A stretch of 64,000 bases of DNA, taken from assembly GCA_963828705.1 (NCBI GenBank), contig CAWHGA010000055.1, positions 1 through 64,000 of the forward strand, given 5' to 3'. The first letter of the stretch is position 1; each line of letters opens with the position of its first letter. The notes below the pieces were generated by a model, which saw only the letters and a list, made by a program, of their open reading frames with translations, was not told the DNA's origin and ran no database searches. Below are positions 46,979 through 56,639 of the stretch, piece after piece. Origin of the DNA: CAWDJT01 sp963828705 (GTDB taxonomy: Bacteria > Desulfobacterota > Syntrophobacteria > Syntrophobacterales > Syntrophobacteraceae). Position numbers and translations under genes: made by a program.

Positions 46979-47963
46979 TCAATTCCCAGCACTTGCAGAA
47001 GGCAGTTCCTTTGATTTGGACCATATCCGCATGATCTTGGGCCAGTCCCCCACAATCCCATTGGCCAGATAGCGGATCACAAAAATGACCAGCAGTCCGA
47101 ATACCAGCACATGACCTTCACTCACCCAGCGGGGTGCTAGACCGAAAAAGGAACTGCGGAAGGTTTCCTGCAGCAGCACCATGATGAAGGCCCCGACCGC
47201 CGGTCCCCACAGGGTTCCGACCCCACCAATGATGGCTACCAGGATGGCCATGATGGAGATGTGGTGCAGAGAAAACACCACGTGCGGATCAATAAACGCC
47301 ATGTAGTTCATGTAGAAGGCCCCGGCGATGCCGGTGAAAAAGGAACTGATCATGAGAGAAAGGCTCTTGTAGCGAAAGGAACTGATGCCCATGGCCTCGG
47401 CAGCATCCTGGTCTTCGCGGATGGCCACGAAGTAGTAGCCCCATTTGGAACGCATCACCAGGTGGATGGCGATAGATGCAGGCTGCGGCCAGCACCAGGG
47501 CCAGGTAGTAGTAGGTAGATCTTGCTCCTGAAAGTCTCGGATGATCAGGATCCCCTGCATGCCTTCGGTGAAATCCCGCCAGACGGTGGCAATCAAGCGA
47601 AAGATCTCACCAATGGCGATGGTGGCCAGGGCAAAATAGGGGCCTCGCAGGCGAAAACAGATCCAGCCGATGAACAGGCCCACCAGCAGGGCCACGGGTC
47701 CTCCCAGGAGCATTCCCCACCAGGCGGAGATTCCCAGCTTGGTGGTGCAGCAAACCGGCGGTGTAGGCGCCGGTGCCGAAGAAGATGGCGTGGCCGAAGG
47801 AAACCTGCCCGGTGTAGCCGGAGATGAGGTTCCAGGCAGACCCGATCACCACCCACATCAGTGCCATGATGAGAATGTGACGATAGTAATCGGAAGTCAC
47901 GACCACAGGGAAAAGCCGTAGGACGACGATGACAACAATTGTGGACCAGCGAATCGATTTCAT
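46979..47963 (-). CDS. livM: Branched-chain amino-acid type ABC transporter permease LivM (frameshifted)
   Basis: The multi-helix inner-membrane permease begins MKSIRWSTIVVIVVLRLFPV at 47963, with NLISGYTGQVSFGHAIFFGT, the LivM family signature. After a shift near 47750 it continues GISAWWGMLLGGPVALLVGL, AIREDQDAAEAMGISSFRYK (the EAA-like ATPase contact) and AIIGGVGTLWGPAVGAFIMV. A second local double shift lies near 47500. About 328 residues restored. It forms the translocation pore with LivH. Confidence 0.9.
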
Positions 47964-47975
47964 AGCCTACCCCAG

Positions 47976-48852
47976 CTATATCTTGGTCAGCTTCTTCAGG
48001 CCGCCCGGCAGGAAAATCAGCACCAGGAGAAAGATCACCATGGCCACGGCGTCCTTGAGCGCCATGGAAAGATACGTGGCGCCCAGGGATTCGGCCACTC
48101 CCAGAACCACCCCGCCGACGATGGCGCCCACCGTGCTGCCCATACCTCCCAGCATGGTGATGACAAAAGCTTTCAGGGTGAAGGGGCCACCGATATCCGG
48201 GAACAAGATAATAGATGGGCAGGAGCAGCGCGCCTGAGGCAGCAGCCAGAGACGACCCGAGGCCATAGGTCAGGATCGTGATCCATTCGGCATTGATTCC
48301 CATGATCATCGCCGCTTCCTTGTTTTGCGCCGTGGCACGTACTGATTTGCCGATATCGGTCTTGAGCAGGAACAGGAACAGTGCCGCGGTGAGCACCATG
48401 GCGATGAGGAAGGCGATGAACATCGGCACGTTGAAGGAGATGTTCCACAGGTAGAAGGCGGCAGAGCTGTAGCTGGTTTGGACCGACTTGTAGTCGGAAT
48501 GGAAAATGAAGCGCATGAGTTCGGTGAGCACCATGCCGATACCCACGGTCATGAGCACCTGGTTTTCCGGAAGGATGGAGTCAACCTTCAACAAAGGATT
48601 GAGGAAGTACTTCTGGATCAGGGCTCCAAGCAGGAAAAGACAGGGCATGACAACCAGCAGGGAGAAGTACGGGTCCAGGTGAAATACCTGATAGAGCGTG
48701 AAGGTGATGTACATGGCGATCATCATCAGTTGACCGTGTGCCAGATTGATGATCTTCATCACGCCCATGATCAGAGTCATGCCCAGCCCGATCAGGGCAT
48801 AGATGCCGCCGATGAGCATCCCTGATACCAGCGTCTGGATTAACATTTCCAT
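47976..48852 (-). CDS. livH: Branched-chain amino-acid type ABC transporter permease LivH (frameshifted)
   Basis: MEMLIQTLVSGMLIGGIYAL, GLGMTLIMGVMKIINLAHGQ (LivH signature), then several hydrophobic helices and TAQNKEAAMIMGINAEWITI, the ATPase-contact loop. One shift near 48205 joins DIGGPFTLKAFVITMLGGMG and GVAESLGATYLSMALKDAVA. About 292 residues. The start follows AAGGAC. It lies downstream of the binding protein after a hairpin. Confidence 0.92.
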
Positions 48853-49030
48853 GGGGGTTGTCCTTTTTTCGACAAGAACCAATAACAAAACTATCGGTGA
48901 GACCCTGGCACCAAATTTCCCCTGGTCCCCTTCAAGGTGGGAGGTCTCCGATGCCGAACCCGCCCAGAGACTGCGGTCCAAAGCCCCATGGCTATCCGTA
49001 TGGCATGGAAACGCAAACCAGTGTTGCATC

Positions 49031-49075
49031 TGACCCTCCCCCGCGCAAATGGGCGAACTGCGAAGGGGAGGGTCA
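49031..49075 (-). terminator. Hairpin between livK and livH
   Basis: TGACCCTCCCC pairs with GGGGAGGGTCA (11 bp) around a 23-nt loop, directly after the livK stop on the minus strand. There is no T run. Such hairpins after a binding-protein gene commonly reduce downstream expression or stabilise the upstream mRNA, giving excess binding protein. Confidence 0.6.
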
Positions 49076-49082
49076 GTGCCGG

Positions 49083-50280
49083 TTACTTCCAGAGTCTTTT
49101 CCCATTCCACCGGATAGACGTACGGCTTGCTGGCAACTTCCTTCGGCCACACCAGTTCCAGCTTGCCGTCAATCCACTGGACCAGGTAGGTGGGAAGCTT
49201 GTTCTGATTGGTGAATTTGTCGTAGGCAACGAATTTGACCGGACCAAATACGGTCATCATGTCGGTGCCGCCAGGGCCTCGCGGACATCCTTGGGCGTGT
49301 AGGCGGCGGCACGTTTGAGCACATCGGCAATGACAAAGCCGGCCGCATAGGCTTCCGCACCGTGGTATTCGGTTTCGGAATTGTATTTCTTCATGAAGCT
49401 GTCAAAGTATTCCTTCGCGCCCGGGATAGGGCAGGGTCTGGTACCAGAGGGTCGCCGAAAAGACCCCTTCGGACGCTTTGCCAGCGTTCTTGCGGAATTC
49501 CGGCAGGGTGAAGCCGGCTGCACCACCCACGAAAACCTTTGGAGTCAGCCGCAGTTCCATGGACTGGCGCATCAGAAGGGATGCGTCCATGATATAGGAG
49601 ATCATGTATATCAGGTCGGGTTTGGCCTGCTTGACCTTCATGAGAATCGGTTTGAAGTCTACGCCGCCGGCTTCATAGCCTTCCGACATCAGCACCTTGA
49701 TGCCGAGTCGCTGGCAGATCGCCAAGAATTCCTTGGAACTCGAAGTGCCAAAGTTGGTGTTTTCATAGAGGATGGCAGCAGTCTTAGGTTTGACCACTTC
49801 GGTCAGAAACGATTCCAGCGCCTTGGGATATTCGCTGACCGGGGGGTTCAGTCGAAAGACATAGTCCCAGCCACTTTGAGTGATTTTGTCGTCGGAACCG
49901 GTGTTTACCAGGAAGGGGATCTGGCTCTGCTGAGCCACCCCGGCAATGGCGAAGGTTTCTGAGCTGCCGTAGCCACCACCCAGCATGACCACCTTGTCCT
50001 TGGTGATCAGCTTCTCTGCAGCCGAACGGGCCACATCCGGGCGGCCCGTGTCGTCTTCGAAGATGAATTCGAGTTTCTTACCCTTGACGCCGCCAGCAGC
50101 GTTGATCTCCTCCAGAGCCATTTCGAAGGACTTCTTCTCGATTTCGCCGAACTTGGCCTTCTCACCGGTGATCGGAAGGATAATGCCAACCTTTACGGTT
50201 TCTTCGGCACGGAGTAGCGGGGGCGCGAGCAGCACCATGACCAGGGTTAAAACAAGCCACACTATTGCCTTTTTGTTCAT
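49083..50280 (-). CDS. livK: ABC transporter substrate-binding protein, LivK/amide-binding type (frameshifted)
   Basis: The ATG at 50280 follows CAGGAGG. A signal peptide (AIVWLVLTLVMVLLAPPLLR) leads to a type-I periplasmic binding protein: VKVGIILPITGEKAKFGEIE, EFIFEDDTGRPDVARSAAEK, MLGGGYGSSETFAIAGVAQQ, AAILYENTNFGTSSSKEF. Shifts near 49430, 49262 and 49095 split the C-terminal part (AKEYFDSFMKKYNSETEYHG, GPVKFVAYDKFTNQNKLPTY). About 399 residues. The ligand may be a branched-chain amino acid, an amide or an aromatic acid; in anaerobic degraders this family often carries aromatic acids. Confidence 0.9.
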
Positions 50281-50677
50281 GTCGTCCTCCTGTAACAAGC
50301 TGTAACGAGATAACCTCAAAGGTGCCAAATGGCCGACGGTAGGGTCGGCCCCATAATAGCAAGAAGGATGCCGAATAAAAACACAGCAAACGTTTCAGCG
50401 TTGGCCCAAATCTTTCTTAGGGCACTTTGCACATCCATTCCTGTAGTCTGATCCTGTAGTCTAATAGAAACGGAGACGGATTTCCACAGGGTGCTGTTCT
50501 TTTCTCGGCTCATCCTGTGATTATCGTGAAACACTCCCAACTCCGTGACAGCAAAATGCTTACAGCGTGTGGCGGAAAGCCGGCATGACGTGGCGAAAAA
50601 CGGCCATTTCAGGCTTTCCGGCTGGTGTTCAGCGGCTGGGAAGTCCCCATATGCAACCTCCATCAGGAGCGCGAACG
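50281..50677. other. Divergent intergenic region, livK and histidine kinase
   Basis: It should contain the promoters of both divergent genes. No clear -35/-10 or sigma-54 motif could be picked out by eye, and no small gene is supported. Confidence 0.4.
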
Positions 50678-51892
50678 GTGCGTTTTTCCATAACTAAGAA
50701 ATTCGTGGTTGCCTTTCTGTTGGTTTCGATCCTGCCCATCGCGGTTTTGGGTTTTTATACCTCCCATCACCTCTGGCAGATTGGGCAGCGCGCCATTGAC
50801 AGCAGCAGTGCCGAGTTGGAAAGGCGGGGACGGGAATCGATCGAATTGCGAGCGGTGGAACTGGCCAATCGGGTCAGCCAGTTTCTGCAGTCCAGCGAAG
50901 CTGACCTGTTGAGCCTCAAGATGTTACCGCGGGAAGCCGAGGCCTACCGAAGATTTTCTCAGGCCCATCGAGCAACCATTTGGACCCTTGCCGGGAGCAA
51001 TGATAACCCGGTCGAAGTGCACCTGCCGCTGCCCATCTACCGGGAAGTGGCCCTTGTCGGCCCTGATGGCCGAGAGCGGGTGCGGATCGCGGATGATCGC
51101 ATTGTGACGCCGGCGGAACTGCGTGATGTGAGTGATCCTCGTAACACCACTTTCAAAAACGAGCGATACTTCGCCGAAACCTGCAAACTCAGAGATGGTG
51201 AGATTTTTGTTTCCCATGTCGCCGGTTGGTACGCCAGCGAGCAGGAACGGCTCCTGTGGGCTGAACGCACTGACGATGCGGCCATGATTCAAGGTGCCTT
51301 GCAGGAAATCGATCGGCTCGAGAACCTCATACACGACATCCTGGATTTTGCCGCCCCGTCACGGCGCGTGCGCCTGCTGGCACGTTCGGTCGAGGAGGTT
51401 CTGCAGACGACCCTGTTTCTTGTCAGAAAACAGTGTGAGAATCAGAACATCCACCTGGAGGTGCGAGCAGAGGCCGGGGTGCCGCCGGTTAATCTTGATC
51501 CGGAGCGGCTCCAGCAGGCATTGCTGAACCTCCTTCTCAACGCCATCCAGGCCATGCCCGATGGCGGGACGTTAAGCCTGCGGGTAAGCCTGACCAACAG
51601 TGGGGACTCGCTTCTGAGTGGCCCCGCGGTTCGGATCGAGGTGCACGATACCGGCAAAGGGATTCGCACCGAAGACCTTCCTTATGTTTTTGATCCGTTT
51701 TTCACCCGCAATCCCGGTGGGGTTGGCCTCGGGCTCGCGATTGTCCACAGTATCGTGGAAGAACACGGCGGACGCATTGTGGTCTCCAGCCAGGTGGGAG
51801 AAGGAGCCACTTTCTGGATGGACCTGCCGGTGGTGGATGGACCCCGGATTCCGCAGGCTTCTGCAGATCCTGCAAGTCCAGTGGACTCCTGA
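50678..51892 (+). CDS. Sensor histidine kinase lacking its phosphoacceptor region
   Basis: The GTG start at 50678 has AGGAG 8 nt upstream. One membrane helix (FVVAFLLVSILPIAVLGFYT), then a dCache-like periplasmic sensor (YREVALVGPDGRERVRIADD, NERYFAETCKLRDGEIFVSH). At about residue 195 the sequence jumps from VAGWYASEQERLLWA to IQGALQEIDRLENLIHDILD, the second half of a dimerisation helix. The rest of the sensor, the second membrane helix, the linker and the H-box histidine are missing. The ATPase part is complete (N box NLLLNAIQAM, HDTGKGI, GGVGLGLAIVHSIVEEHGG). As written it cannot autophosphorylate normally; an in-frame deletion or assembly collapse is likely. Confidence 0.8.
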   Translation: MRFSITKKFVVAFLLVSILPIAVLGFYTSHHLWQIGQRAIDSSSAELERRGRESIELRAVELANRVSQFLQSSEADLLSLKMLPREAEAYRRFSQAHRATIWTLAGSNDNPVEVHLPLPIYREVALVGPDGRERVRIADDRIVTPAELRDVSDPRNTTFKNERYFAETCKLRDGEIFVSHVAGWYASEQERLLWAERTDDAAMIQGALQEIDRLENLIHDILDFAAPSRRVRLLARSVEEVLQTTLFLVRKQCENQNIHLEVRAEAGVPPVNLDPERLQQALLNLLLNAIQAMPDGGTLSLRVSLTNSGDSLLSGPAVRIEVHDTGKGIRTEDLPYVFDPFFTRNPGGVGLGLAIVHSIVEEHGGRIVVSSQVGEGATFWMDLPVVDGPRIPQASADPASPVDS

Positions 51893-52101
51893 CCCTTGAA
51901 CAGTGGACTGGTTTTTTTGCGGCCCAAAAAGTCAGGGTTTGGGGATGGGAACCAGTTTCCAGGCATGGTACCCTGGTGGAGATCCGTTGAGCAGGGCCGA
52001 GGCGGGAGAAAGCAAGAGGAATATCGGGCACTCCCTTTATGAGGTGCGCAAGTCCATCGGCCAGCTGGCCCATCCCTCGCGGTTATTCGCTTCTTCACAG
52101 A

Positions 52102-52277
52102 ATGGGCATCACCAAGGCCATCGGCGGCATCCTGTGCTCTTTCGTTGGCCTGCTTTTTACCGTCACCATCCGCTTCGCCCTGAACGTCCACTGGGACTGG
52201 CGCCCACCTGGCCCTGGCGGCGGCAGCCTTTGCCGCTCCTCTTGTTCAAGTTGGACATCCTGTGGGTGGTTGATTGA
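52102..52277 (+). pseudogene. Possible C-terminal remnant of a chromate-transporter-family protein
   Basis: MGITKAIGGILCSFVGLLFT then TIRFALNVHWDW, followed after a one-base shift by LALAAAAFAALLFKLDILWVVD and a stop. Two hydrophobic helices with a short loop and the ...KLDILWVV ending resemble the C-terminus of CHR-type transporters. Nothing of the N-terminal part is present. Tentative. Confidence 0.35.
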
Positions 52278-52333
52278 CGGGGACTGCGATTTCGGCATTC
52301 GCTTTTTAGGAATGTTTTTAAAGGAAGTGAACC

Positions 52334-52438
52334 ATGTGGATTGTTCGACTCGCGTTGCACCGGTCCTACCCCTTCGTGGTGGCGGCGCTGGTGCTAGGGG
52401 AGTCAATGCGTTCGTCAGTCACGATGAATCCGACCTGA
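52334..52438 (+). pseudogene. N-terminal remnant of an RND efflux pump gene
   Basis: AAGGAAGTG precedes MWIVRLALHRSYPFVVAALV, an almost exact copy of how RND (AcrB/HAE-type) transporters begin. After 22 codons the sequence departs and stops. The remaining 1000 residues are absent, so this is a truncated gene start. The surrounding 51893-52720 stretch has no other gene. Confidence 0.6.
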
Positions 52439-52722
52439 GGAGTGATTTGTCGGCGTGAGATGGTTCGGGGCGCTTTTTCGAACACCTTGGGATGGATTTG
52501 GTTTATGATCCCTCAAGGGTTCAAGTCAGAAGTGTGGCCCTTTAACCCGGTCTGACCAGGGGTTGGATCGCTCCGGTCGGTGAAGCCCTTTATTGTGAGA
52601 TGCTCGTGTCATCAAGAGATGAGATCGATTTGGCATAAGCCAGTTCCTTAAACACCGTTCCGACCACTCTGTTTAGAAGAGTGGAGCACGAAGTGTTCTC
52701 AACCAGAAAATGGAGGCTGAAG

Positions 52723-53178
52723 ATGGAATTGCCGGAATACGTAACCAAAGAGGAAGTTCGCAGGGTCTGTGCGATGCTGAAGATTCGAGACTGGACCAAG
52801 TTGAGCAAGGCTGAAGTCGAGCCAGAGGAGGCTCAAGTCATCCTCAAGGTGGTCAATGTGGAACAGATGGGGATTGAGCTTGAGAGTTTCCGCAAGGGGC
52901 TCGAAGTCGAACTGGAACATGGCCTTCAGTTCAAAGATGCCAATGTGACCAATAACCACCCCATCCTGACGGGCAAGATAGTGATCGCGCATTTCAAGGA
53001 GATGCTGGACTATTACGAACGCTTGGAAGTTGCCGAACTCGAAGGCGATCTACTCAAGGCGCTCATTGCTGGAAATCAGGCCAAGCTGGAGAAATACTAT
53101 CGAAAGCTGGTGAGGGCGAAATACGAGTTGAGCAAGGCCGAATTGGCGCAGTTGGAGAAGGCCAAGATCGCCCTTTGA
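52723..53178 (+). CDS. DUF5661 family protein
   Basis: About 151 residues, ATG at 52723 behind TGGAGG. MELPEYVTKEEVRRVCAMLK, IRDWTK, then SFRKGLEVELEHGLQFKDAN and NHPILTGKIVIAHFKEMLDY with YYERL match the DUF5661 pattern (GLxVELEHG...TN...GKIAxAHLxExxDYY). The C-terminal 45 residues form an extra charged helix. Function unknown. An aldehyde dehydrogenase gene follows after 46 bp and may be co-transcribed. Confidence 0.8.
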   Translation: MELPEYVTKEEVRRVCAMLKIRDWTKLSKAEVEPEEAQVILKVVNVEQMGIELESFRKGLEVELEHGLQFKDANVTNNHPILTGKIVIAHFKEMLDYYERLEVAELEGDLLKALIAGNQAKLEKYYRKLVRAKYELSKAELAQLEKAKIAL

Positions 53179-53224
53179 GGCCAATCCAGGCACCAATATT
53201 GTTGATCGTGGTGGAGGAAACCCC

Positions 53225-54659
53225 ATGGGGCAAGCGACAAAACAATATAAGCTGTTGGTGGGTGGAGAGTGGATAATAGACCATTCAACCATGCCGGTTG
53301 CCGACAAATTTACCGGCGAGGTCATCGGTACCGTACCGATCGCATCTCGTGACACCGTGGAAAAAGCTGTCGCCTCGGCTCGTTCCGCATTCCCGGTTTT
53401 TTCGAAAACACCGGCCCACACCAGGTTTCGGATCCTGGAGAAGACGGCTCGGCTCCTCGACCAATACCAGGATGAGATCGCCACCTTAATATGTCGCGAG
53501 GCGGGGAAGGCCTGGAAGTATTCCATGGGTGAAGTAGCCCGAGGTGTTGAGACATTCCAGTTTTCCGCAGAGGAAGCGAAGCGGATTCATGGCGAGACCG
53601 TACCGATGGATGCCAGTGCCGCCGGTGAGGGCCGCATGGGGTACTGGCTTCGCAGCCCCGTGGGGGTCGTTGCCGCCATTACGCCGTTCAATTTCCCCCT
53701 CAATCTGGTGGCACACAAAGTGGGGCCGGCATTGGCAGCGGGAAATACCGTCGTCCTCAAACCCGCCTCGACCACTCCGTTAACGGCCATCCGCCTGGGC
53801 GAGATTCTGCAGGAGGCTGGGCTTCCCCCCGGGGTCCTCAATATCGTGGCCGGTTCGGGTGGCACCGTTGGCGGCTGGTTGGTTAGCTGACCCCAAGGTA
53901 AGCAAGGTCTCCTTTACAGGAAGCCCGCCGGTTGGCGAGTCGATCATCCGAAGCGCCGGCCTCAAGAAAGTGACACTGGAACTCGGCAATAACTCCGCAA
54001 CCATCATTGAGCCCGACACCAACCTGGACGAAGCCGTTCCCCGGTGTGTCCTGAGCGCCTTTGCCAATTCCGGCCAGGTTTGCATCTCCCTGCAGCGCTT
54101 GTATGTGCACCAGGAGGTGGCCGCCGAGTTCACTAAGCGGTTCGTCGATGCCACGGCCAAGCTCAAGGTGGGCAATCCTCTGGACAAGGACTGTGATGTC
54201 GGGCCGATGATCGACGAAGCCGAAGCAAGACGCGCCGAAGCATGGATCAACGAGGCGGTTGGCGAAGGAGCCAAAGTCCTCATCGGCGGCAAGCGGGAGG
54301 GAAGGGTGCTTTACCCCACCGTGTTGGGCAATGTTCAACCGGATATGAGGGTCATGTGCGCCGAAGTGTTCGCTCCCATCGTTTCGATTTGTCCATACGC
54401 CAGCTTCGAGGAAGCCGTGAAGATGGTCGAAGACTCCCCCTATGGCCTCCAGGCGGGCATCTATACCAATGACATCCGCAAAGCCCTCTACGCTGTCGAT
54501 CATATCAATGCCGGCGGCATCATGATCAACGACACATCCATCTTCCGGGTGGATCACATGCCTTATGGGGGCAACAAAATGAGCGGCTTGGGCCGCGAAG
54601 GCGTGAGGTTCGCCATTGAAGAGATGACCAACATCAAGATGGTGGTGATCAAGGCGTAG
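53225..54659 (+). CDS. Aldehyde dehydrogenase family protein (GAPN/lactaldehyde-type, frameshifted)
   Basis: The ATG at 53225 follows GGAGG. N-terminal ALDH blocks: GEVIGTVPIASRDTVEKAVA, SPVGVVAAITPFNFPLNLVA, VLKPASTTPLTAIRLGEILQ. A one-base shift near 53880 joins SKVSFTGSPPVGESIIRSAG, LELGNNSATI (general base Glu), NSGQVCISLQRLYVH (catalytic Cys) and EVFAPIVSICPYASFEEAVK. About 478 residues. It is closest in pattern to the CoA-independent glyceraldehyde-3-phosphate/lactaldehyde dehydrogenase group. Substrate unknown. It is a different subfamily from the enzyme at 9366. Confidence 0.9.
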
Positions 54660-54726
54660 TTGAAGGAACCCTGAGCGTTCCCGCGCCGAGACCGGTTCAC
54701 GAATATCTTTGAGGGAGGGTTGAAAG

Positions 54727-55788
54727 TCAGATAGGAGACTCTCCTTTGAGCCTATACCATCTGGCCGCAATGACCTCCTCCACCTCGGACGGGTCTCCGG
54801 ACTGGCCAGGCAGCGAGAACCCGCGCGACTGGGTGGTCCGGTAGAGAAGCGAGGTTTCTCCATCGGCGTAATCCGGCAATGCCTGGGTGTCGCCATGGTG
54901 TGGCGGCTTCAGGCGTTTTCTGAAAATCACGATGAGATAACCATGGTATTCAAATCCGAACAACGCATCGAGCACCAGAGCCGCCCCAACAAAGGTCGGC
55001 GAGGAGGCTGAGGAAGCGCTCAGCACTGCGTGGGTCTTGAGGCTGTGGCGCATCTTGTCAGCCAGATTTGCATCAAATATCCGGAGCACCGTGTGAACAT
55101 GAGGATTCACCCTTCGCGCGACCAGACCGGTGCTCAGATTAACAATATCATTGTCCGTTACGGCAATGATGCCTTTGGCACCGGCAACTCCCGCTTTTCT
55201 TAGGGTCTCTTCCGTTCTGGCATTTCCAAGTACCACCGGCGCAAGGGACTTGGCGGTTTCAACGAACTTCGAGTTTTCATCCATCTCAATGGCAACCGCT
55301 GTTTCGCCGTTATGAACCAGTTCCCTTAGCACTCCGAGGCCAACGCTTCCCAGACCGGCGATAATGAAATGCCCCTGGTGGCGGCTGCAACCTTTGGCCA
55401 GCACATCACGAAACCGGGTGCTCACCACAATGTCGGATACAATGCTGAAGAGCGTGGCCACGACGGCAGCCCCGCAAAACATGAGGAAAATCCCATACAT
55501 CTTGACCAGGCTTGGAGCGTTCATCAAATTGAAATCACCAAAACCCGTCGTGCTCACGATGGCGGCAACGAAATATACGGAATCCAAAACCGACATGCCG
55601 AGAGCAAAATGGAACACCCCGATACTGCCCAGCACCACGACCATCAGGGCAACGAGGGCGGTTCGCAATGCCTTTGGGGCGTCATGCCACCACTCTTTAA
55701 CCCCAAGTGTCAGTGAAGAGAGCTTCTCTCCAAAGGATCTTCTCCTCGAGGCGTCCATTGGCTCCGCCAGATCGAGGATCTTTGGCAT
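54727..55788 (-). CDS. Two-helix potassium channel with RCK (TrkA-N) domain
   Basis: Helices LVALMVVVLGSIGVFHFALG and MYGIFLMFCGAAVVATLFSI flank a pore loop with filter STTGFGDF, the TVGYG equivalent. The following RCK domain binds NAD(H) or nucleotide: HFIIAGLGSVGLGVLRELVH, EMDEN, IIAVTDNDIVNLSTGLVARR. An acidic C-terminal segment follows. The start is set at MPKILDLAEP (55788) with no good ribosome site. The upstream RCK gene overlaps it, and a single-base change would fuse the two into one RCK-channel-RCK protein. Confidence 0.85.
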   Translation of the reverse strand: MPKILDLAEPMDASRRRSFGEKLSSLTLGVKEWWHDAPKALRTALVALMVVVLGSIGVFHFALGMSVLDSVYFVAAIVSTTGFGDFNLMNAPSLVKMYGIFLMFCGAAVVATLFSIVSDIVVSTRFRDVLAKGCSRHQGHFIIAGLGSVGLGVLRELVHNGETAVAIEMDENSKFVETAKSLAPVVLGNARTEETLRKAGVAGAKGIIAVTDNDIVNLSTGLVARRVNPHVHTVLRIFDANLADKMRHSLKTHAVLSASSASSPTFVGAALVLDALFGFEYHGYLIVIFRKRLKPPHHGDTQALPDYADGETSLLYRTTQSRGFSLPGQSGDPSEVEEVIAARWYRLKGESPI

Positions 55789-56419
55789 GGGGCATTCCCA
55801 GGTAAGCAATGGCATCTCCATCCTCTAGAGGCAGGGAATCCGCCGCGCCAATCAGGACCTCGTCGTTTCTCAAAACGGCCATGACCGCCGCTTGTTCCTT
55901 GAGGCACCATTCTCTCAGGGTCCCCGCGCTTCCCTCGCCGGCACCTCCCACTTGAATTTCTCCAAGGGGACAATACTCGCCGTCCACCTTCAGTGAACCA
56001 CGCATCTTACCTCCCAGAGCGGCAGCGGCGAACAAAGGGACACATAGGGCCGGAGTGCACAGTGCCCGGTCTATCCCTACCGTCTTTTCCAGGTAAGACG
56101 CCAGATCCTGATCGAAAAGCCTGACAACCGTCCTAATGAGCGGATTCAGACGCTTGGCATCGAGAGCGATGGCAACGTTGGTGATGTCATCGTTGGTAAC
56201 GGCGATGATGGTTTTGGCATTCACAATGCCTGCCTTGAGAAGATTTCGATCGTCTCGCCCGTCCCCGATAATGAGCTGGAATTCCGTGGAAGGAGTCAGG
56301 AGCCACCTTTCGGGCTCCTGGTTGGCGATAACGACTACTCGCTCGCCAAGGCGTGCCAGAAGAGTGAAGATCCTGAACCCCACATGACCAAAACCACAGA
56401 GCACGGTATGGCTTTTCAT
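55697..56419 (-). CDS. RCK (TrkA-N/TrkA-C) regulatory protein, possibly the N-terminal part of the channel
   Basis: MKSHTVLCGFGHVGFRIFTL is a GxGxxG nucleotide-binding start, with IGDGRDDRNLLKAGIVNAKT and IIAVTNDDITNVAIALDAKR of TrkA-N and a TrkA-C half ending ADSLPLEDGDAIAYLG. After that the frame runs 35 codons over the start of the channel gene, while the other frame goes on to the channel. The most economical reading is one ~590-residue protein broken by a base error near 55795. Alternatively the two are coupled subunits. Confidence 0.8.
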   Translation of the reverse strand: MKSHTVLCGFGHVGFRIFTLLARLGERVVVIANQEPERWLLTPSTEFQLIIGDGRDDRNLLKAGIVNAKTIIAVTNDDITNVAIALDAKRLNPLIRTVVRLFDQDLASYLEKTVGIDRALCTPALCVPLFAAAALGGKMRGSLKVDGEYCPLGEIQVGGAGEGSAGTLREWCLKEQAAVMAVLRNDEVLIGAADSLPLEDGDAIAYLGMPHAKDPRSGGANGRLEEKILWREALFTDTWG

Positions 56420-56479
56420 GGTTTTCGCCCTGGTGCTTCCACCAACCTACTTGTGTAGGGCCTGCAGAAGCGAAGAAGA

Positions 56480-56614
56480 GACCGCCGCACGATGCTACCC
56501 GGGCAACTCCAGGCCGCCTTGGTGGATCATCTTGCCCGCGTCAAACGGATCCACCAACACGATCTTCAAAAGGGCTATGGGGAAGCGTATCTGCCGTGCG
56601 CGTTGTCGAACTAG
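56480..56614 (+). pseudogene. Remnant of an integron-type tyrosine integrase
   Basis: DRRTMLPGQLQAALVDHLAR followed by VKRIHQHDLQKGYGEAYLP and CALSN-stop. The order DRRTxLP...HL..V...H..DL..G.G..YLP.AL is characteristic of integron integrases (IntI family) just before the conserved KYPNA-type block, which is missing here. No start, N-terminal domain or active-site R/H/Y remains, so it is a short relic. No attC sites were seen nearby. Confidence 0.65.
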
Positions 56615-56639
56615 CGTGCGTGGACCAAGGGGAGATCTG

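Noticed and set aside
52681..52722. Earlier start for the DUF5661 protein
   Set aside because: The ATG at 52723 has TGGAGG at proper spacing and begins at the family's N-terminus.
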